Origin: Spirochaetales bacterium
GTDB lineage: Bacteria; Spirochaetota; Spirochaetia; Sphaerochaetales; Sphaerochaetaceae
Assembly (NCBI GenBank): GCA_012519125.1
Contig: JAAYQY010000183.1
Location: 1 to 10,646, forward strand
Reading direction: 5' to 3'
DNA length: 10,646 nt
The notes beneath the pieces were generated by a model. It saw nothing but the letters and a program-made list of their open reading frames with translations. It was not told where the DNA came from and searched no databases. Shown here piece after piece: positions 6,541 to 10,646 of this stretch. The position numbers and the translations under genes are program-made. Position 1 is the first letter of the stretch. Each line of letters begins with the position of its first letter.

Positions 6541-6592
6541 ACGTGGTTGTCACTATTGTCTGTCTCTGTGGAGACAAGAGCCATAACCATGT
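6541..6592 (+). promoter_or_regulatory. possible RNA structure upstream of the ABC ATPase gene
   Basis: ACGTGGTT (6541-6548) can pair with AACCATGT (6585-6592) over 8 bp with one G-U pair. It encloses TGTCTC/GAGACA (6561-6566 with 6571-6576) around TGTG. The outer stem ends 2 bases before the ribosome binding sequence GGAAGGA (6595-6601), so folding could affect translation of the ATPase. No known riboswitch is recognised. The rest of the 6464-6609 gap holds nothing else I can support. Confidence 0.35.
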
Positions 6593-6609
6593 TTGGAAGG
6601 ATAGAATAG

Positions 6610-8244
6610 ATGAATGAGAATGAAGTGCCGTTGCTGGAGATGAAACACATCAGCAAGGACTTTTTCGGTAACCAAGTGCTCAGCGACATCAACTTTGCCC
6701 TGAAGAAAGGAGAGATCCTGGGGCTGGTAGGTGAGAATGGTGCCGGAAAATCCACATTGATGAAGATTCTTTTCGGTATGGATGAGATCCATCAGACCGG
6801 TGGATACGGAGGGGATGTCCTGATCAACGGACAGAAGGTGCAGTTTGCATCCCCCATTGATGCTTTGGCTGCAGGTATCGGTATGGTGCACCAGGAGTTT
6901 TCCCTGTTGCCCGATTTCACTGCTACTGAAAACATCCTGCTTAATCGGGAACCTTTGAAGTATACGTGGCTCTCTGAAGTGTTCGGGGAGCGAATGAACA
7001 TTCTTGACCGAAGCGAGATGGAAGAGATTTCCAAGCGTGCCATCGCTCGGCTCAATGTTCCTCTTGATGCGGAGATGGTAGTCTCCCAGATGCCGGTCGG
7101 ACACAAGCAGTTCACCGAAATCGCCAGGGAACTGAGCAAGGAATCGACCTCGGTGACCGAGGGCATCAAACTGTTGGTGTTGGATGAACCGACTGCAGTG
7201 CTCTCCGAGCAGGAGGCTGACAGCCTGCTTCATGCCATGCGCAAGCTCAGTGAAACGGGGATTGCCATCATTTTCATTACCCACCGCCTTCAGGAAATCC
7301 TGGATGTATGTGATACGATCATGGTCATGCGTGATGGCAAGATCATCAAGACGGTACCGGCTGAAGGCGTCGTAATCACCGATATCGCCCGTTGGATGGT
7401 TGGACGTGATGTCAATACTGCACAGCGCCAAGCTCGTGATTTCGATTATGCAAACAAGCCGGTCATTCTCTCCATGGAGAACCTTTGGGTTGATATGCCC
7501 GGTGAAGTAGTCCGCAATGTCAATCTGAATGTACACCAAGGTGAGATCCTGGGCATCGGAGGAATGGCAGGGCAGGGCAAGCTGGGAATCCCCAATGGGG
7601 CGATGGGACTCTTTCCTGCTGGAGGCAAGATTACCTTCGAAGGCAAGCAGATCGACCTGAACAATCCCCGCAACTTCCTGAATGCTGGTATGGCGTTCGT
7701 CAGTGAAGACCGTCGTGGAGTGGGCCTGTTGCTGGATGAGACGCTTGAGTGGAACATCTCCTTCACCGCCATGCAAGTGCAGGAGAAGTATTTGAAGAAA
7801 TATCTTGGGGGAGCCATCAAATGGCGCGACCAGGATGCAATCGAGGCTGAAACAAGCAATTACGTGAAGCAGATGGAAATCCGTTGTACGAGCACCAAGC
7901 AGAAAGCGAAGGAACTCAGTGGAGGCAATCAGCAGAAAGTCTGTCTTGCAAAAGCGTTTGCGGTGGCCCCCAAACTGCTGTTTGTCAGTGAGCCTACCCG
8001 AGGAATTGATATTGGCGCCAAATCTCTGGTTCTCAAAGCGCTTCGCAAGTACAACGAGGAGAGTGGTACCACGATTATCATGATCAGCAGTGAATTGGAA
8101 GAACTCCGGGCTATCTGTGATCGGATTGCCATCATCAGTGATGGAAAAGTGTTTGGGATTTTGCCGGCAACTACTGATAGTGCCCAGTTCGGCCTTCTCA
8201 TGGTTGGCCAGACCAGTGCCTTGCAAGAAGGAGGGAGCGTATGA
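6610..8244 (+). CDS. ABC transporter ATPase with two nucleotide-binding domains
   Basis: The 544-residue cytoplasmic protein has two fused ATPase domains, the layout of RbsA/MglA/NupO proteins that power sugar and nucleoside uptake. Domain 1 is intact: Walker A GENGAGKST (41-49), Q-loop HQE (94-96), signature region MPVGHKQ (161-167), Walker B LLVLDEPT (188-195) and switch His225. Domain 2 is degenerate: its Walker A position reads GMAGQGKLG (318-326), as is usual in this class, but its Walker B reads LLFVSEPTRG (456-465), with Ser460 where Asp is expected. Its signature LSGGNQQ (436-442) is perfect, and Ser494 replaces the switch His, also common in this class. The working ATP site is therefore probably formed by domain 1 Walker motifs and the domain 2 signature. 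It starts at 6610 after GGAAGGA (6595-6601), and its stop overlaps the next start by ATGA. Confidence 0.93.
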   Translation: MNENEVPLLEMKHISKDFFGNQVLSDINFALKKGEILGLVGENGAGKSTLMKILFGMDEIHQTGGYGGDVLINGQKVQFASPIDALAAGIGMVHQEFSLLPDFTATENILLNREPLKYTWLSEVFGERMNILDRSEMEEISKRAIARLNVPLDAEMVVSQMPVGHKQFTEIARELSKESTSVTEGIKLLVLDEPTAVLSEQEADSLLHAMRKLSETGIAIIFITHRLQEILDVCDTIMVMRDGKIIKTVPAEGVVITDIARWMVGRDVNTAQRQARDFDYANKPVILSMENLWVDMPGEVVRNVNLNVHQGEILGIGGMAGQGKLGIPNGAMGLFPAGGKITFEGKQIDLNNPRNFLNAGMAFVSEDRRGVGLLLDETLEWNISFTAMQVQEKYLKKYLGGAIKWRDQDAIEAETSNYVKQMEIRCTSTKQKAKELSGGNQQKVCLAKAFAVAPKLLFVSEPTRGIDIGAKSLVLKALRKYNEESGTTIIMISSELEELRAICDRIAIISDGKVFGILPATTDSAQFGLLMVGQTSALQEGGSV

Positions 8245-9302
8245 CCATAGAGAAGCTGACTTCTTCAGTCAAGGGCATGGTGACGTCCTTTGGACTTCCA
8301 CGAGTCATCATTGCGTTGTTCTTGTTGGTTCTTTTCATTCTTGCTCCTTTTGTGGGAGTGAATGTGGGGACCAGCCTTTCTGATACACTCAACAGGTTCG
8401 GGATGAATGCTGTCATGGTACTCGCCATGGTGCCGATGATTCATAGTGGGTGTGGCCTGAACTTCGGCCTTCCGCTTGGCATCATTGCAGGCTTGCTTGG
8501 AGCTACCATCTCCTTGCAGGTGAACATTCCCGGTCCCACCTCGTTCCTGCTTGCCATGCTCTTTGCAACCCCGTTTGCCGTCATCCTTGGATGGGGGTAT
8601 GGACAGTTGCTGAACAGGGTCAAGGGTGGTGAGATGATGATCGCCACCTATGTGGGATTCTCCAGTGTGGCCTTCATGTGCATCATGTGGCTCTTGCTCC
8701 CGTTCAGCAATCCTACCATGGTTTGGGGGTACAGCGGCTCAGGCCTTCGTACCACCATCAGTGTGGAAGGGTATTACCTGCATGTTCTGAACGACTTCCT
8801 GTCGATCAGGCTGAGTGATCACCTGCTCATTCCTACCGGTATGATTCTGTTTTTTGCCTTGCTTGCATTCATCATCTGGGCCTTCCTGCACACAAAGACA
8901 GGAACTGCGATGACCGCAGTCGGATCAAACCCCGTGTTTGCTCGTGCCAGTGGCATCAACGTCGACAAGATCAGGACCTTGAGTGTGGTGATGTCGACCT
9001 GGCTTGGTGCCATGGGTATTCTGGTGTATCAGCAGAGTTTCGGGTTCATCCAGCTCTATATGGGGCCCTTCTATATGGCCCTGCCAGCAGTTTCAGCCAT
9101 CCTCATCGGAGGAGCCTCAGTGAATAAGGCCTCCATCCTGAATGTCGTGGTGGGAACATTCCTCTTCCAGGGGATTGTAACCATGACGCCTTCGGTGATG
9201 AACTCCATGATTCACACCGACATGAGCGAGGTCATCAGGATCGTGGTCTCCAATGGAATGATCCTGTACGCCTTGACGAGAAAAACGGAGGCTGTACGAT
9301 GA
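8241..9302 (+). CDS. ABC transporter permease 1 (RbsC/YufP-like)
   Basis: The 353-residue integral membrane protein has about nine or ten hydrophobic segments, for example 21-42, 55-70, 72-94, 100-122, 134-154, 198-216, 246-265, 278-292, 296-318 and 331-346. AVGSNPVFARASGI (226-239) is the cytoplasmic coupling loop of the BPD_transp_2 family, where the ATPase docks. GLNFGLPLG (72-80) and AILIGGASVNKASILNV (286-302) are shared in altered form with the second permease, so the two are paralogues that probably form a heterodimeric channel. The gene overlaps the ATPase gene by ATGA (8241-8244), with AAGGAGGG (8228-8235) inside the ATPase end, and overlaps permease 2 in the same way. This points to translational coupling and matched amounts. 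The substrate is unknown. Confidence 0.9.
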   Translation: MTIEKLTSSVKGMVTSFGLPRVIIALFLLVLFILAPFVGVNVGTSLSDTLNRFGMNAVMVLAMVPMIHSGCGLNFGLPLGIIAGLLGATISLQVNIPGPTSFLLAMLFATPFAVILGWGYGQLLNRVKGGEMMIATYVGFSSVAFMCIMWLLLPFSNPTMVWGYSGSGLRTTISVEGYYLHVLNDFLSIRLSDHLLIPTGMILFFALLAFIIWAFLHTKTGTAMTAVGSNPVFARASGINVDKIRTLSVVMSTWLGAMGILVYQQSFGFIQLYMGPFYMALPAVSAILIGGASVNKASILNVVVGTFLFQGIVTMTPSVMNSMIHTDMSEVIRIVVSNGMILYALTRKTEAVR

Positions 9303-10414
9303 CGCTGCATATGACCAAAACCCAGAAAGTACTTCGATTCATGGGCAACAACACCGTTCCTATCCTGTTCCTCATCATTTGTGCGTTCGGGATTCCTCTC
9401 AGTGGCTATTCGGCCAATTACCTGGTAAGTGAGGTTATTGTCCGTATCGCCCGAAACTCTTTCTTGATTGTAAGCTTGTTGATTCCCATCCTTGCCGGTA
9501 TGGGACTGAACTTCGGAATGACGCTCGGTGCTATGGCAGGCCAGATAGGTCTGATCTTCATCAGCGACTGGGGTATAGCCGGAATTCCGGGTATGCTGCT
9601 TGCCATGATCATCTCCACCCCGATTTCCATCCTTTTGGGCTGGTGGTGTGGAAAGATACTGAACTTGGCAAAAGGCCGTGAGATGGTCACCAGCTACATC
9701 ATCGGCTTCTTCATGAATGGTATCTACCAGATGATCGTCCTGTATGGCATGGGTGCCATCATTCCGATAAGGTCAAACGCACTGGTCCTTCCCCGTGGCT
9801 ATGGTATCCGCAATACGGTCAATCTGATCGGGATCCGCAAGTCCTTGGACAACCTCTTGACGATTCGGCTCTTCGGCATTCCCATCCCCTTGGTGACCTT
9901 TGCAGTCATCGCTCTGCTCTGTCTCTTCGTGCTTTGGTTCAAGAAGACCAAGCTTGGACAGGATATGCGGGCAGTAGGACAGGACATGGAAGTGGCACGG
10001 GCTGCAGGCATCAGAGTGGAGCACACCAGGATTATCTCCATCATCATCTCCACGGTATTCGCTGGATATGGCATGATCCTCTACTTGCAGAACATCGGTA
10101 CGCTGAATACCTACAACAGTCACATGCAGATTGGCATGTTCAGTGTCGCTGCCTTGCTGGTTGGTGGTGCCACGGTTGCGAAGGCAAACATCCGAAACGT
10201 CTTCTTGGGTGTCATCCTCTTCCACCTGATGTTCATCGTCTCCCCGATGGCAGGCAAGAACCTCATCGGTCAGGCACAGCTTGGTGAGTACTTCCGTGTA
10301 TTCGTCTCCTACGGAGTCATCACGATTTCGCTCGTCCTCTATGAGGTACGCAAGAAGCGTGACCGAGGTCTTGCCGGATTGGTGCTGGCAGCAGAACAGG
10401 AGGAAACCGTATGA
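9299..10414 (+). CDS. ABC transporter permease 2 (RbsC/YufP-like)
   Basis: The 371-residue membrane protein is the second half of the predicted channel. Hydrophobic segments fall at about 18-36, 53-70, 74-90, 93-116, 131-152, 195-214, 244-264, 278-292, 299-316 and 332-349. The coupling loop reads AVGQDMEVARAAGI (225-238). GLNFGMTLG (69-77), GREMVTSYIIGF (126-137) and ALLVGGATVAKANIRNV (285-301) align with matching parts of permease 1. A charged tail, RKKRDRG then AEQEETV (351-371), should be cytoplasmic. The ATG at 9299 has GGAGG (9287-9291) 7 bases upstream and overlaps the permease 1 stop; an in-frame ATG at 9311 is a less likely alternative because it lacks a site as good. Its own stop overlaps the next gene. 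Confidence 0.9.
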   Translation: MTLHMTKTQKVLRFMGNNTVPILFLIICAFGIPLSGYSANYLVSEVIVRIARNSFLIVSLLIPILAGMGLNFGMTLGAMAGQIGLIFISDWGIAGIPGMLLAMIISTPISILLGWWCGKILNLAKGREMVTSYIIGFFMNGIYQMIVLYGMGAIIPIRSNALVLPRGYGIRNTVNLIGIRKSLDNLLTIRLFGIPIPLVTFAVIALLCLFVLWFKKTKLGQDMRAVGQDMEVARAAGIRVEHTRIISIIISTVFAGYGMILYLQNIGTLNTYNSHMQIGMFSVAALLVGGATVAKANIRNVFLGVILFHLMFIVSPMAGKNLIGQAQLGEYFRVFVSYGVITISLVLYEVRKKRDRGLAGLVLAAEQEETV

Positions 10415-10646
10415 AACTGAATCTTACCAGGACGTTCTGGATACGGACCGCAGCGATTGCGCTCATTCTCGTCTTCTCCGTGTTTCTCTTCTTCATCGGA
10501 AAGCAGCATACCGTCCTCGTGGACAACAAGACGGTTGCCGTGAACGGGGTGGAAGTGAAAGCCCTCCAGCTTGTGGAGGTGGAGGTCAATACGCTTGGCT
10601 CAATGGAACTGGCGGCTCGTGACAGGGACAAGTTTGATGTCACCGG
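10411..10646 (+). CDS. membrane-anchored protein, 5' part of a possible transporter accessory
   Basis: The ATG at 10411 overlaps the permease 2 stop (ATGA, 10411-10414) and has AGGAGG (10398-10403) 7 bases before it. The frame stays open to the window end, giving the first 78 residues. A short basic N-terminus is followed by one hydrophobic segment at about 12-30, with no lipobox Cys and no clear cleavage site. It is therefore probably a single-pass anchor with the rest outside the membrane. The visible outer part (31-78) alternates hydrophobic and polar residues (HTVLVDNKTVAVNGVEVKAL), which suggests beta strands. The tight coupling implies a role with the transporter. From memory it resembles small proteins labelled DUF6672 that accompany such operons in spirochaetes; I could not verify that. 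Confidence 0.75.
   Translation, partial: MKLNLTRTFWIRTAAIALILVFSVFLFFIGKQHTVLVDNKTVAVNGVEVKALQLVEVEVNTLGSMELAARDRDKFDVT

Noticed and set aside
6589..6609. Tiny frame ATG...TAG (6 codons) ending directly before the ATPase start, as a leader peptide
   Set aside because: There is no convincing ribosome binding site for it, and at this length it could occur by chance.
6553..8226. 557-codon open frame on the - strand opposite the ABC ATPase gene
   Set aside because: It has the same codon-register artefact, and its translation shows no recognisable domain. The sense strand has clear Walker and signature motifs.
1..10646. CRISPR arrays, insertion sequences or prophage/integrase signs
   Set aside because: No spaced direct repeats, transposase-like frames or terminal inverted repeats were seen. 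The only tandem repeat is the coding 18-bp array, and codon usage gives no sign of foreign insertion.

Overview
The window looks like chromosomal DNA from a spirochaete, most likely a Sphaerochaeta-like member of the Spirochaetota. This rests on moderate GC (about 50% by eye), the grpE-dnaK-dnaJ order, and above all a substrate-binding protein whose signal peptide ends in an Ala-rich LFA-QGAQEAP segment, a style I associate with Sphaerochaeta/Treponema transport proteins. It is an inference, not a database result. All genes lie on the + strand and none is visibly frameshifted; both window edges cut a gene.

Region 1 (1-200) is the 3' end of an unidentified gene whose product ends in a very acidic tail built from six tandem 18-bp repeats.

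Region 2 (about 197-5126) is a heat-shock chaperone operon: grpE, dnaK, dnaJ, then rlmB, a 23S rRNA 2'-O-methyltransferase. DnaK is the ATP-driven Hsp70, DnaJ delivers substrates and stimulates its ATPase, and GrpE exchanges its nucleotide. hrcA is not directly upstream and no canonical CIRCE operator is visible. A candidate promoter overlaps the end of the upstream gene and has a different dyad inside its spacer. It would make a leader of about 139 nt with mutually exclusive pairings. Every gap inside the operon holds one or more hairpins without a good U-run, while a true intrinsic terminator follows rlmB at 5094-5126.

Region 3 (about 5145-10646) is a second operon: a highly expressed-looking, secreted binding protein of the DUF3798 type, a two-domain ABC ATPase, two paralogous membrane permeases of the RbsC/YufP class, and the start of a small single-TM extracytoplasmic protein that runs off the window. 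The last four genes are joined by ATGA stop/start overlaps. A good promoter with an upstream A-tract and a 15-bp palindrome at the predicted +1 precedes it. A G/C-rich hairpin after the binding-protein gene probably lowers transporter expression relative to the binding protein. The substrate cannot be read from the sequence, which makes this the least-understood system in the window.
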